Origin: Aselliscus stoliczkanus
Lineage: Eukaryota > Chordata > Mammalia > Chiroptera > Hipposideridae
Reading direction: 5' to 3'
DNA length: 64,000 bases
NCBI GenBank assembly: GCA_033961575.1
Contig: CM066735.1
Location: 37,405,501-37,469,500 of the forward strand
This document shows positions 36,681 through 48,044 of this stretch, piece by piece. Numbering within the stretch: the stretch's first letter is position 1; each line of letters starts with the position of its first letter. Below the pieces are notes generated by a model. It had not been told where the DNA came from, made no database searches, and saw nothing but the letters and a program-made list of their open reading frames with translations. Both the position numbers and the translations under genes were made by a program.

Positions 36681-38953
36681 CTCTTAATTTAGTTTTCAAC
36701 AAATATTTGTAAATGACATTTTTAAAAAATTTAAACACTGTCATAGACCAGAGAGTCCCAGTCTGAGAGGCAGCTGAAATGGAACACTACTTCAAAAGCA
36801 AAATTCACTATGATGAATGTGCCAAGTGAAATTAGAAATCCACTAATGTTATTTGGATACATTCTAAATGTATTAAACTTCTGAAGATATTTTTATGAAC
36901 CCTTCATAATTTCCTATTAACACCCATGCACGGCTGCACTTGGATGTGCCCACAATTTGACACAATATAGGTTATTATGCTTAATAACTTTCGATCTCTC
37001 AGGGTGACTGCATAGTCTAAAGAGAAAAGCTACAGTGAGAAAACACTACTTTTGAAAGGAAAGGGAAGTGATATATGAAAACTCTTTAAGAGTATAAATA
37101 GAGGAAACATCGTTTTGTTTTTTCAAATATAAGAATTAGAGCTAGATGGTTACTGCGAAAACCTAACACAAAAACTGGAACTTGTCAGCCTATGGAAAAT
37201 ATTAAAAATGTCACGAATGGTTTTGCAGATAAGTTCAAGGAGAGTTATCAGTCAATCGGTGGCATTTCCATAGTGGTCAGTGAGCGAGTCTGGGCCATTC
37301 AGTCAACACCCCCAAGTTGGTATGATCGATGGCACTGAAGACAACCCCAATCGTTCACACGTGATCTCTTGGCACCTCTGTCAGAGCACGGGGCTTCACG
37401 GAAGAGGGTTCAATGAGCAGCACCAATGATCTCACAAATCAAACAGCCAGCAGAGCAGAAAGAAACACCCCTCCACAGGTTTTGCATATATGGATATATA
37501 CATACGCTGCTGACAGAAAAGGAAAGGAGGTCTGATTTCCTGTCGGAAAGCTACAGATGTACACGAGTCTCTCAAGTCACGGAGGACTCATGCCTGGTTT
37601 CAGATAACCTAGAAAGATAGTGTCATACAGTGAGGGCATTGTTCCTCTTCTAAGGTCACTGATGGAGAGAGCTTCGGAACGATAAACCAGTATTCAGCGT
37701 TCATTACAACTATGCAAATAAAATGTTATGACGTCCCCTATAGAGACAAAAGCACCTTCAGAATTTCATTCCAGGAACGCCCAGGTGAGGGCTGGGGTCC
37801 GACCACCAAGCAGGGCCGGGTGAGGAATGTTGGGGGCTGATGCGACCACTGGGCCGGCCTTACAGCTTCAGGTCACCTTACCTCGACTCTCCTCCCTCCT
37901 ATTCAGGAGGGCGACGGGCCGTCTGCATCACTACTGAGCTTTTCTTCCCATTTCAGACAGATCTGCAGCCTGTTTAGCCTAAGTCTGATGTATGTTTAGT
38001 CTCCACAGAGGAGATGCTCAAGGCCAAAGATAACACACAGTGCCTGTTCCACCTCCCAGAAAAATACTTGTTGGGTGGGGAGGTAGACAACAAGCCCAGT
38101 TCCAATTGTCTTAATGCAGTGAGGACTTTCCCTATTGCACAAGACGCAATATGTTTCCAAAGCAAAACATCTATTTTTGCACATCTGCCCAACAGCAGCT
38201 CAATTAAAATCAAGCCCATCAGATTGACACAGTTGCCTTAACTGCTCAGTTCCTGTCACGCTGCAGATAGCAGAAAAGCACTTAACGGCAGCCACAAGGC
38301 AATTTTCCAGTAAGAATTGTTAATCTTTATACAGTCATCCGCATGCAGCCATCAAAGTAAACTTAATGACAAATCAGTTAAAATAAATTACTTTTAGGAA
38401 CTTGTAGGGATCAGATAAAAAACGAACCACATGTGACATCTCTTCGATCCTCCCCGTGAAGGCATATAAATGTCCCCATCTGGGCTATTTATTCGGTTTG
38501 CCCGGCTTATGTGCCTGCTCCCACCCACCCCCAGACCAACTCTTTGTCCTTCTCTGTCCCGGGCGGGCCCCAGGAGGCTGACTTCTGTGGGCTGCAGGAT
38601 TCTATGCGCATCCGCTATGACCTTGCTCTCTGGCTTCCAGCTGGGCCCAGTGGCTGAAGGACAGAGACAGTGGCGGGGTCAGCCCCCCAGCCTCCTCAGT
38701 TCTCCTGCTCCAGCTGTCCACAGCTCTGCTGTCACTGCTCGCCCCCCCACCCCCCTGGGTGCCTTCAGGTCCGGTATGCTCACAGCTTCCAGCCACCGCT
38801 AACCCTGGGTGCTTCACCAGCCCTGCTTGGCTCCTGCAACCCTGCCTGCATCTCCGCAAACAAGTCCTCCACCACACTCTTTTCGGTGTGTTGCCAGCCA
38901 GGTCCCTGGTGACACGCTGTGGTGGCCGGAGGCTGCAGGCTGGGATCACTTAC

Positions 38954-39110
38954 CCGGACTGTGTGGACCAGATCAGCCGGCAGACACTGCTTCAGCCTCT
39001 CATCACTGCTGGTCCCGTGAAGCACCAGGTCAGGCATGTACGTGGGGCAGTAACCTGCCAGGAGGGAGCGGCCAAAGTTTCTCACATTTGGGTTGCTGAT
39101 GCTCTGAGAC
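38954..39110 (-). CDS. FNIP2: FNIP2 coding exon, start of C-terminal domain
   Basis: This 157-bp exon has acceptor TATTGTTTTAG and donor CGG|GTAAGT. The leading G completes an Arg (AG|G) begun in the large exon. It encodes [40 protein letters not shown] and [12 protein letters not shown]. '[18 protein letters not shown]' is an FNIP2 signature and distinguishes it from FNIP1. The final Arg precedes HPVLDEP of the next exon, where I recall His in human FNIP2. Confidence 0.98.
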
Positions 39111-39994
39111 CTAAAACAATATTATTGATCAGTTAGGATACACAATTAAAAATGGAATCCCTTTTTGTGTCACACTTGGAATAAAAACCCAAAAGACACA
39201 GGCAAGAAAAATAGATCCTGGGTAGTCCATTCACCAATGCTCTGGTAAGCAGGTCGCTGGTGTGGGAAAGGGAGGGAGCTGGAAGAGAAGGAGTTGCTGT
39301 TTTAAACGGAAGGGCAGAAAAAAAAACAGTATTTTAATGGCTGGTTACGAGTTCGTACCGCATGTGGGACACCTACCAGGCAGTCTGTGTCAAGAGAGGG
39401 AAGAAAGAGCAGCCCGCTGGGGGGCGCTGGCCAGAACTCTGGCTTTAGGAGTGGACACATCTGCACAGGGTGGTGCCCACGACAGGACAGAAGTCGTCTC
39501 TGGTTACTGCTTCCAGCCATCACAGTCCACAGAGTCGGCCTGATGGAGCGCTAAGGAAGGGGTTATTTCCCAGCTACCTCATGCTGCTCTGACCGACTGG
39601 CAGGAGAGAAGCCGCCCAGCCAGCGCGATCCACCGCCTCCGAAGTGAGGCATCTGTGCCAGCCATGGAACTTCCATCCAGATGACAGAGAATTAAACTCC
39701 CTGCTCCACCACCTCCTCCATCGCCCCCCGCAGCTTCCTCCCAAATGTCACAAAAGTGGCAAAGACACCCAGTTGCCTCTTTGCTCAGAAAGTTGAGATG
39801 CACTCAACCAGCGGCTGTCCTTGGAGAAGGGCAGGCTGGCAACCATTTGTATCAGTTTTATAACACTTCTAATACGCGAGGAAAAAAACAATAAAAAATC
39901 ATTGTGAGTGAGACAGCCAGCAGCAGCTCACCTATCATGGCTGTGAGGTCAGGAAAACAGTATCTGAACCCTGTTAGTTCCCGGCCAGTGTTAC
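39111..39994 (-). other. FNIP2: FNIP2 intron (0.9 kb)
   Basis: Donor CAAG|GTAACA and acceptor TTTTAG. No repeat was recognised. Small frames on both strands show no splice support or similarity. Confidence 0.93.
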
Positions 39995-41324
39995 CTTGGC
40001 AGAGGCAGCTCCACTTCCAAGGACCCATCAGGCAGGTCACTGCTGTGACCTGGATTCAGCGAGGCTGAAGCACACGCTTCGTCGTCACTGTCCCCGAGAG
40101 CACTGTCAGAACTTTCATTTCTGGGAATGTCTCCTTCAGTCCTGAAGTCACCCTTCCTGTCGGCATCCCCACAGGGGACATTTGCAGAGACGGAGACGCC
40201 TGAGTCCTGCTGTACACACCTGCCAGGCGCGGGTTCCAGGGAAGGCCCTTCCTCAGCCTTTGAGTGCGAGCCTCCAGTTTTCTCCCGCGTTCTCTGTCCA
40301 GCCCCTGCTGAATGGGCAGCAGGTCCAAGCGAGTCAGGAGGTTGGCTGAGCTGCCCGGCACCATCCGCCGCACCCTGGGCTCCGAGGCGTCTGTCCTCAG
40401 CGTGGCCCCTGTCAAATGCACCTTCCCCCCCCTCGCATGACTGGCTCTGAGGACGGCAGACATTCTTTTGGAAGCCAGGCAGGAAGGAGCACCTAGAAAC
40501 CTGCTGGTCCTGAGCCACAGCGACGGCCACCCTGGGCTCAACCAAGGGACAACTGCCCAACTCTCGGTATTGCCTATAGTCTGTTAGCTGCTCCTCCATT
40601 TTTTGGGTGCGGCTTTCAAAGTCAGACTCGGGGGACGCGGAGCTTCCAATCTGGAAAGTGACCTTCTCTAAGGGCGGCCTCTGCCGGGAAAGTCTGCCGG
40701 GGCAAGGCCAGGCCGCGGACCGCTCTGGTGGCTTCCTAGGCATCTCCTCTTTTGGCTCCTCACTGCTCTCCAGTCCTGCCCGCAAACTTTCACAGCTGGT
40801 GAGCCTGGGACAGCCACCTCGTGGCAGCTCTTTTTTACTGTCTTCCTCCCCACAAAAGGCGTCCTGAGGTTTCCAAGAGCTGTCCAGCGCTGGCTCCTGG
40901 TATTCCAGGCTGCAGGCCACAGGAGTCTGGTTTCCTTCTTGGTCAGGTTTGGAACATGGGTCTCTACCATCGGCGCCCTCCCGGGTTCCAGTCCACCCCT
41001 CAGGCCCCGAACTCCTTTCCTCAGCCGCTGCTGTCGGTGGCAGCATCGGGGGAAGGAGTGCAGGCTCACTTCTCACAGTGACTACCACATACTCAGACTC
41101 CTCCACCTCTCCCCTCTCCAAGGCGGTCGTGAGGCTGCTCCCGTTTAGCACCTGGTCACCTTCGCCGCGATTCCCACTCCAAGTCAGCTGGTTCTCTTGC
41201 AGCTCAGAGCAACGGAGAAAGTAGGTCAGGACATAAAGTATGCGTTGGACCAAATCTTTCTGCTTCCCTACAACCACGGTGCGAGTCAGCCTCACGGGAG
41301 AGCCGATGGCTCCGTAGAGGTCAC
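39995..41324 (-). CDS. FNIP2: FNIP2 large exon encoding the disordered central region
   Basis: This 1,330-bp exon (2 bases, 442 codons, 2 bases) has acceptor TTTTACTCTGCAG and donor CCAAG|GTAACA. It opens with [20 protein letters not shown] and [20 protein letters not shown], the end of the folded middle domain. About 350 residues rich in Glu, Ser, Pro and Gly follow, predicted to be disordered. It then reaches [20 protein letters not shown], an acidic serine-rich stretch, and ends [14 protein letters not shown]2 binds folliculin, AMPK and Hsp90; phosphorylation of the matching serine cluster is established for FNIP1 (casein kinase 2) and only inferred here. High GC makes the other frames open by chance, so they are not genes. 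Reading into the upstream intron would add a false Met start at 41370. Confidence 0.98.
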
Positions 41325-41836
41325 CTGCAGAGTAAAATGGACACCAAGCAAAGTCAACCGGGGTGAGCATGTCTTGGATACACCAGCCTTTACAAGAGAA
41401 AAACAGATGGCTTACATTCCCAAACTAGAATCACTTTTTCACAGGTTGGAAGCAAAGTGGTGATTCCTGGGAATGACTGTGTTTTAGCTTTGCTTCGATA
41501 GTGGACAGTCTGCCTGGAAAGGCCTGGCACAGGCTTTGGCCCACTGCTCTCGGGCAGGCGACAGCGCTGGTGTACACACTGGGATTGCGCTTGTTAGGTC
41601 TTCCCATGAAGTTCTCTGGCCGGCCAACTCCTCCCTCCCCCCAAGGAACACTAAAGCCAGAGCCCTGAATGTGTTTTCAAATCAAATACTGTATTTTGAA
41701 AACTAGAATGATGAGTTTTTTAGAAGAACCCCTAGACAACAGGCCTTGGGGTGAAATCCAAATTCAGGGATCTCTGAACCAAAGTACAATGTATCAGTTC
41801 AAAATACTTAATGAAATGGCCCGCTCAGAATGACTT

Positions 41837-41864
<28 letters not shown>
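41837..41864 (+). repeat. CA dinucleotide repeat
   Basis: About fourteen AC units. Confidence 0.97.
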
Positions 41865-41867
<3 letters not shown>

Positions 41868-42232
41868 GAACCAATTTAATTGACAAGAAGAAAATCACTT
41901 CGTCATGAATAATATGATTCTGAATATGAATGAATCTGAATAGTTCTATTACTTGAATATTTCTATTACTTTGCATGAAAATTCTACTGGAAAAAATGCC
42001 ATAGAAGTTATATCCTGATAAGTTGATTAAAAACTGGCTTAATGAACCATGAACATTTGGCTTAAAGGTGGAAGAGAGAGGGCAAATGTGTCAACAAACC
42101 CAGCAGTGCAAGCTTTTCATGAAAAGTGTTGGTCAAGTGCCTAACTATTAAAATTATTGCATTTGATGATCTATTACATTTGATAAGTTACGTATTTGAT
42201 ACTTTGATAATAATAATGACAATTACAAAAAG

Positions 42233-42320
42233 CTAACATTTACAGATCGTGCAGGCACAGTGCCAAGGGTTTTACTGAATTTTTCACGTTTACCTCTCTG
42301 CATAACCAACCCTGAGTCAG
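42233..42320 (-). repeat. MIR fragment
   Basis: AAAGCTAACATTTACAGATC, GGCACAGTGCCAAGGG and 'ACCTCTCTGCATAACCAACC' are the left end of a reverse MIR. Confidence 0.6.
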
Positions 42321-43370
42321 AAACCATTACGGAAATAAATAAAATGTTGGAATAAATCAAAACTTGAAAAGATGCTAACTAGAAGAGATACATGGTAATA
42401 GCTGTAAATAAGAACTCAGGAAGTTAGAACCCATCTGAGGAATGCATCTAGTCTAGAGAGAGGAGGGAAGGCGTTAATAAGGGCATGTGTAGATAAACCG
42501 AATGAAACTGACAGATGAAGAGTAAGGAAAAAGTTATGGAGCCATTGGGGAGAGCCTCCTCAGAAGAGTGTTCCCCAGTGCAAGGCACCCGAGAATGTTT
42601 AAAGTGCAGGATAGAAATGATACCAAACAATCCTCTCTATAAAAAGACTAGATTACAAGCTAGCTAATAGGGCTTTATCTCTGAGGCTTTTGCAACTAAG
42701 CAATCATCCAAGAAACTCAGAACTGCAGTCTGATGCTAGGCAAGTACTTCTGTTTGAGAAAACTTTCTTGACTAAGAACTTATTATTGTGACTTCCTTGT
42801 GACTGCATCTGCCCATTGCTGCAGGGTGTCACAGTTATGTCAGGAATTCATGCGACACTTTTGTTAAATCCGTCTCAATGTTAACAGAGAAGATAAGCAT
42901 TATATATCTGAAATCTAGCATAAAGGAACCAAAGAAGAAAGGGCCACTCAGAATGACAATGTCATTTTTGAGCAATGCATTTTGGTATTGTACATTTTAA
43001 TAACTAAGGCATAAATGGAAAAAAAGTAAAATAAAATGAGGTGATTAAAATACTATCTCTAATAATTTAAACTCTATAGAGTGTGAGAGCATGGTATGTG
43101 GAAACAACATTTTTAGGGTCCAACTTCATAACATAGCGCATCATTAAAATAACAGACCTGTAATAGTCAAGAGTTACTGGAACTTGAACTTCAAGGCAAA
43201 TTTTTGAGTGCCAGATTGATGAAGTTACTAATTTTAGAGTAGGTTCTTTTGTTCTCTGGGGTATAATTTTACAAAGTGAAAGCGGGTTGCACAACAATGT
43301 GACCAGACTTTACTGAACACTCAAACATGGTTAAGGTGATGAATATTATGTCTTGTGCTTTTTTTAAACC

Positions 43371-43935
43371 ACATTAAGAACTAGAGAGAAAATAGGAGTA
43401 AGAAAAAACAAGACGGGGGCTGGTAAAAGAGGGCAGGTGAAACAGAGAAAGTCTAGAGACAGGAAGGGGTGAGGACAGGGGTTGGAGAGCCAGGGAAAGG
43501 AGATGAGCAGCAGGACACACCGAGAGGGGAGATGGAGTGAGCGGAGGTCCAGAAAGAGGGGACCACAGCAGGAAGAGGGGAAGAACTGACAGAAGGATAA
43601 AGAGAGGAAAGGTGAAAGAAAAAAGATGGGAGTAGAGGTGCAAAATGGGAGAGAATCAGGGTGAAGCACAAAGGGGTGGGGTGGGGGGGGAAGGCTGAGG
43701 AAAGCAGGGAGGAAAACAGGAAGCAAGGAGGAAAGAAGATATTGGGGAAGCTGTGAGAAGATGGACCAGAAACTAGAAAGAGGAGACAGTAAGAAACGGG
43801 GCTAGAGAAAGGTGAGAAGCTGAGAGAATGGTCAAGTGAGAGAGTGAGAGAGGTGGGGGCTATAGAGATGGAGAAACAAAGGCAGACAGAGAGAGAAGCT
43901 GAGAGAAAATTACAAGGAGACAAGGAGAGACACTA
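43371..43935 (+). repeat. Long purine-rich (GA-rich) low-complexity tract
   Basis: About 560 bases are almost entirely A and G, in units such as AGAGAGAAAATAGGAG and GGTGGGGTGGGGGGGGAAGG, with only scattered pyrimidines. The minus strand reads as a polypyrimidine tract with long Ser/Leu/Phe/Pro frames that are compositional artefacts. Confidence 0.93.
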
Positions 43936-44084
43936 AGTGACTTAAGGACCATTTTCTCATCGGTTACATTCTCATACACGTGTGTACGCTATGAAGTCCT
44001 CTTACAGTGTGTTCTAATCCTACACATGGTGACTCACTCACTGTCTTTACTGTCATTAATTCAAGCTACTCGGAATGTCTCTTG

Positions 44085-44215
44085 TGAAGTATTGTTTGGC
44101 TTGTGGGTTATTTAAATAGGGTTGTTTAATTTCTCAAAACGTGGGAATTTTCTCCTTATCATCTAGTTTATTGATCTGTAGTCTTATTCCACTGCATTCT
44201 GAAAAATACAATTTA
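44085..44215 (+). repeat. Old L1 fragment
   Basis: 'GTTATTTAAATAGGGTTGTT', 'TAATTTCTCAAAACGTGGGA' and 'TCTTATTCCACTGCATTCTG' follow a common old L1 order. Short and diverged. Confidence 0.5.
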
Positions 44216-45171
44216 AAATTTTGGAGGAAATAAAATGAAGAAATTTCAGACTCTTTTACTTATATTAATTTAAACCAATGATCCTGAATCGTTTGTTTGG
44301 GTTTTTTTTTGAAGAGAAAAGGTACTTCTTATTTCCACAAATCCTTGAGTCATTAGTGTCAAAAAGAAACCCACATGGAACTCCTTCAATCAGTGGTGGA
44401 AGACAGTGGGTTTTAAACTTCACATACCCAACCCAAGAAAGAAATTTTAGACTGCAGCCTCATACTCCCTCTGAAACATTTTACAAAACATGTATGTGTT
44501 ACTCTGGTATTGTCTAACCTACTGGAGCTTTTATCCCTGAAACACGGCTTCTACAACCCACTCATGTGTGGTTATCCACCCTTGGGAAAACCCGTATGTA
44601 GACAGCATGTATCAGGCAGAGGTGGGGATGGCTAAACTCCCCACCTGGCTAAGCCAGGGACAGTGTGAAAGGGATCGCTGCGGCCAGCTTCTCTTCTTTC
44701 TCTGGGATGCTGAGAAACCAGGCAGACGTGGTACCTGTCCTGGCAAGCTCGCGGAGATGCCTTTGGAATAATTCAAGATAGAATCTTTTCTATTACTTAG
44801 GAACCTGGATTAAAATTACCTCTGCATCAGGCTATATCCCTAGCACTTTATATTTTCCTTTTTAGTGTGACTTGATAAATAGTTAATGAAAATGTAATAG
44901 TAATTGGAAATAAGCGTCTTCCCCTGTCAAATGACTGAAGCCCTTCAATTTCTTGTAATAACGGAAATGCAGCCATCACTTACACTCAGCTTCACCAAGT
45001 TATCATATGACTCTGCCAGGCCTCACCCCGCTCCTGTCAACAGCAGACACTGCTCTGCTGGGCTGTTTGGGGGAAGGGAGGATGGGAGACTCAATATACA
45101 AGCTTTCCTTTGAAAAGGGACCATGAACCCACAGGAGGGGACTCTGCCTTGTTATGCTGAAGGCAGGGAAT

Positions 45172-45275
45172 TAACGGCTCTCAATTAGTTAAATTTCCAA
45201 TGAGAAGCATGTCTAATTATAAATACATTTATCTAATTAAATGCATGGTGCTCAATTAGCATTGTTTTTAAGTGG
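45172..45275. promoter_or_regulatory. AATTA-rich cluster, candidate enhancer
   Basis: Within about 100 bases are at least five AATTA or TAATTA-type cores (CAATTAGTTAA, CTAATTATAAA, CTAATTAAATGCATGG, CAATTAGCATT). One overlaps an ATGCAT octamer-like core. Such clusters are common in homeodomain-bound enhancers, but no experimental or conservation data are visible here. Confidence 0.3.
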
Positions 45276-45539
45276 GTGACCCGAAAGCATGAAACACCAT
45301 GTTTCCTTAATATCCGGCCCCCTTACTTTCACCACCGAATGGTCTACCTTTCTTTGAGACTATTGTTCCATAACAAGAACAATAATGCTCTGTCCTCTCA
45401 GGGAAGGACCAGTGACCCAGAGTGAGTCAGGCATGCTGAGTTCTTCCCTGAGCTCAGGACTTATGGGTTGTATTGAATCCATTTTAACATCCCTAAATTT
45501 TTTATTAATTCATTAACATACACCTATTATCCCCCTAAT

Positions 45540-45730
45540 AGTGAGACAGGTACTCCCTTCTTTACATATCTCATGACCCTTGGGCATGAGGCAAGGTATC
45601 TTTATTATCTGTAAAACGGGGGCAATTTTAAGAGGCTTTGGAAAGAGAATCTAATTAATAACATGTGAAAAGCACTTAAAACAGTGCTTGGCTCACAGTG
45701 ATGCCTTTCATTATCGTTATTATAAGAAGC
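45540..45730 (+). repeat. MIR SINE (ancient)
   Basis: 'TTATTATCTGTAAAACGGGG', 'AGAATCTAATTAATAACATG' and AAACAGTGCTTGGCTCACAG show a forward MIR 3' half. Confidence 0.65.
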
Positions 45731-45879
45731 TGTTTTCTAAGATTACAGTGCTTTTCCCCAGTCTGTAATCCTTTTTCTGGAAAATGCCATTTTAACACTG
45801 CCTCAAGTGTGCCTTCCCTGAAAAGCCCCTCCATCCCCCTTACTCTCTCAGTCCAATATTAATATTCTCATTAGCAGCA

Positions 45880-46055
45880 TCCGTGACAAGGGTGCTTTAT
45901 GCATAACTGTTAATTCCCACAGCAACCACCAACTATTTTCACCCCATTACACAGATGAGGAAACAGGCACAGAGGTTAAGTCACGTGCCCGTGGAGACTG
46001 GGTTTGACCCAGGCCGTCCGGCTCTGGCGCCTATGCTCTTAGCCTCTACGCTAGT
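45880..46055 (-). repeat. MIR SINE (ancient)
   Basis: CCCCATTACACAGATGAGGA, AACAGGCACAGAGGTTAAGT, 'CTGGGTTTGACCCAGGCCGT' and GCTCTTAGCC show a reverse MIR core. Confidence 0.75.
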
Positions 46056-46540
46056 CTCTCTCTCGTATCCTTTTTGCACACTTGTCAGAGGAGGAATCAG
46101 GGCATCCTGACATCTGAATACAAATCTGCCTCCTCTGTCAGGCAGCCGGCTTTCTGAGGCGGAAGAGCGCATGGTATTCAACTCCATATCCCTGGCCAGG
46201 GTCTGGGACAGACCGAGGGTGCAAATTCCAGTTTGTCTTCAAACGTTTGATGAGTGAGAGGCCCTAGGGTATACCTCTGCTCCACATGAACCCAAGTATG
46301 CAAAACTGACCTCTTCAGTTCCAAACTCTGAACTCAGCCATGCCAGAGCACTGGAATCCTATGCCATGCTGCAGGAGAAGGCTTTGAGGAGATATATACA
46401 TGCCACCAACTAACTGCCAGGAAGCAGTGGAGGAAAAGATAAGGTTTCGGACTTAAGCTAAAATTAAAAGGGTGGTGAAATTATAGTGTGCTGCTTTCTT
46501 TTCTGTCTTATTTTTCTCCTGTCCAGTCCATCTTCTAGGG

Positions 46541-46770
46541 CAGTGGCTCTTAGCCAGGAGGTGTCTTGCCCCCCAGTGGACACTCAGCAGTGTCCGGAGA
46601 AATTTTTGATCATCACAACTTCAGAGGGGGGGTTTTCACTGGCATCTCGTGAACTGAGGCCAATGATGCTGCTAAACATCCTACAGTGCACAAGACAGCT
46701 CCCTCCACCCCCCACCCAACCAAGAATGGTCTAATACGAACGTCGAGAATGCCGAGGCTAGGAGACCCTG
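46541..46770 (+). mobile_element. MER20-like hAT element with traces of target duplication
   Basis: It runs from CAGTGGCTCTTAGCCAGGAG through 'GCCCCCCAGTGGACACTCAG', 'AAATTTTTGATCATCACAAC', 'AATGATGCTGCTAAACATCC' and TACAGTGCACAAGACAGCTC to GAGACCCTG. That is the MER20 layout at close to full length (230 bp). Flanking 8-mers TTCTAGGG and CTCCAGGG agree at six of eight positions. Confidence 0.85.
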
Positions 46771-47009
46771 CTCCAGGGTGAACTGCTGCATGGGGTGGGA
46801 GAACACCGCCTACCTACACAGCATTAGAGGAGGAGAACAGAGCTGCAGGGATGGGACAGGACAGGGAGGCGGCAGTGGCCTTCCAGTGAGAACCTGTGGG
46901 CTAGTCTTCTCCCTGCGTCACCAGGTTGGATAGTTAACATCACCTAAAAATTCTAGCCTTTAGCTATTCCATCCCACATGGTCTCTGAACAGTCAGAGCA
47001 GGTACTAAC

Positions 47010-47179
47010 CCAGCTGCGCCCAGAGCGGGTTATACGGATGTGTTTTGGCCAGTGTGTTCACTGACTGAGAGGTTCGTTTCTCTGAGAAGGCTCTAATGGG
47101 AGGGTGATCAACAGGCATGACCGTCGGTACCCAGGCCAGGTGGTAGGTTAGCACTGCAGTCAGTAAGGCAGCAAAAAAC
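47010..47179 (-). CDS. FNIP2: FNIP2 coding exon, middle domain
   Basis: This 170-bp exon has acceptor CCATTTCTCTCAG and donor CTGG|GTTAGT. The first G completes a Gln (CA|G) and the last G begins a Gly. It encodes [40 protein letters not shown] and [16 protein letters not shown]. This is a highly conserved stretch of the FNIP middle domain, shared almost word for word with FNIP1. A frame reading upstream into the intron would add a false Met start. Confidence 0.98.
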
Positions 47180-47296
47180 CTGAGAGAAATGGAAGAAAAT
47201 ACACCAGGTAAGTCAACACAGGAAAAGGCAGGATGCAGACAGAACATACACTGGCCGGGGAATTTGCATACAAGGCTTGGGAGAGTCGAAGCTTAC
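47180..47296 (-). other. FNIP2: FNIP2 short intron (117 bp)
   Basis: Donor CCA|GTAAGC and acceptor TCTCTCAG. This is the shortest intron in the window. Confidence 0.97.
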
Positions 47297-47443
47297 TGGT
47301 TTTTGTTAATCTGTTCTATCAGAAGTGTAAACTCCTTGAGAAAGCGCTGGCAGAGCTGGGTTTTTTCCAAAGTGCTGGACATCATGGTAAGCCATACAGG
47401 TTCCACTATCCTTGGAACGGAATATAAGTTCCAGATAGTCCCT
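47297..47443 (-). CDS. FNIP2: FNIP2 coding exon, middle domain
   Basis: This 147-bp exon has acceptor CTTTTCCATAG and donor CCA|GTAAGC. The leading A completes an Arg (AG|A). It encodes [40 protein letters not shown] and LIEQINKN, then two bases of a Gln. '[10 protein letters not shown]' fits FNIP2 as I recall it; FNIP1 differs at these positions. Confidence 0.98.
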
Positions 47444-47571
47444 CTATGGAAAAGAGAAGGGACACATGAAACTGTCACAAACATTATTTTGGATAATCTT
47501 TACATAAAGGAGTAAGATGACAATAATTTGGATCTATGTTGTACTCAAGGGATTCAAGGTAGACTATAAAA

Positions 47572-47752
47572 CAGGGGCCAGCAAACTATGACCCACAGGC
47601 CAAACCTGACTTCCACCTTTTTCGTAAATAAAGTTTTATTGGAATACAGCCATGCTCATTTGCTTACATATTATCTGTGGCTGCTTTTTCACACTGGTAC
47701 AATCGAGTAGCTATGACCAAAACCCTTTACAGAGAAGGTATACCAACCCTTG
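47572..47752 (-). mobile_element. Non-autonomous DNA transposon, probably hAT type
   Basis: The termini CAGGGGCCAGCAAACTATGA and (minus strand) CAAGGGTTGGTATACC are imperfect inverted repeats. The interior has 'GTAAATAAAGTTTTATTGGA', ATACAGCCATGCTCATTTGC and 'TATCTGTGGCTGCTTTTTCA', the order of a common mammalian Charlie-like element. I did not fix the family name. Confidence 0.65.
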
Positions 47753-48044
47753 ATATAAAATATTCATTTCTAAAACAGTTTTCATAATGTCTCTGTCAAA
47801 ATTTATGCCTGCTTCTATGGTAAATAAATAAAGGAAGAGATAAAGTGCACGCTATACTAAAAATGTGAAGGGCAACACAATTCTCCTAATTTCTGGTCAG
47901 TCATTATTTACTCAAAGCACCCTAATTCATTTTAGGTGAAAAAAGCACATAAATGGCTCTTCTTCACTATACTATATGCGTACTGAGTTTTTATAGGGAC
48001 TAACAGAATCAAATTCGTGAAACTGTAAGCTAGAAGAGAAACCG

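Larger units (their letters stand above)
25123..38953 (-). other. FNIP2: FNIP2 intron (13.8 kb), largest complete intron in the window
   Basis: The donor is CGG|GTAAGT at the right end. Recognised contents are an LTR-like piece (26180-26490), a short SINE at 29495, simple repeats (28322-28345, 36655-36680), an old LINE-like stretch near 31640-32460, an L2 end (32810-32905), a short direct duplication (32132/33125), a TG repeat at 34290-34311 and a MIR (35403-35650). The end next to the upstream exon, 38480-38950, is GC-rich without repeats. No further exon was recognised. The rest is AT-rich intron. Confidence 0.9.
41325..47009 (-). other. FNIP2: FNIP2 intron (5.7 kb)
   Basis: Donor G|GTTAGT at 47009. 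Contents are a CA repeat, a MIR piece, a 560-bp purine-rich tract, an old L1 piece, an AATTA-rich segment at 45172-45275, two MIRs and MER20. No additional exon was seen. Confidence 0.9.

Noticed and set aside
40056..40541. Overlapping 161-codon frame on the minus strand, and antisense frames in the same exon
   Set aside because: The FNIP2 exon is GC-rich, which lowers stop frequency in every frame; no similarity or splice signal supports a second product.
39991..41370. A 459-codon intronless gene starting at Met 41370
   Set aside because: The first 15 codons read through an intron; a good acceptor at 41325 and matching codon phase show this is an internal FNIP2 exon.
43453..43923. 156-codon Ser/Leu/Phe/Pro frame on the minus strand
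   Set aside because: It is the complement of a purine-rich tract; composition alone keeps it open.
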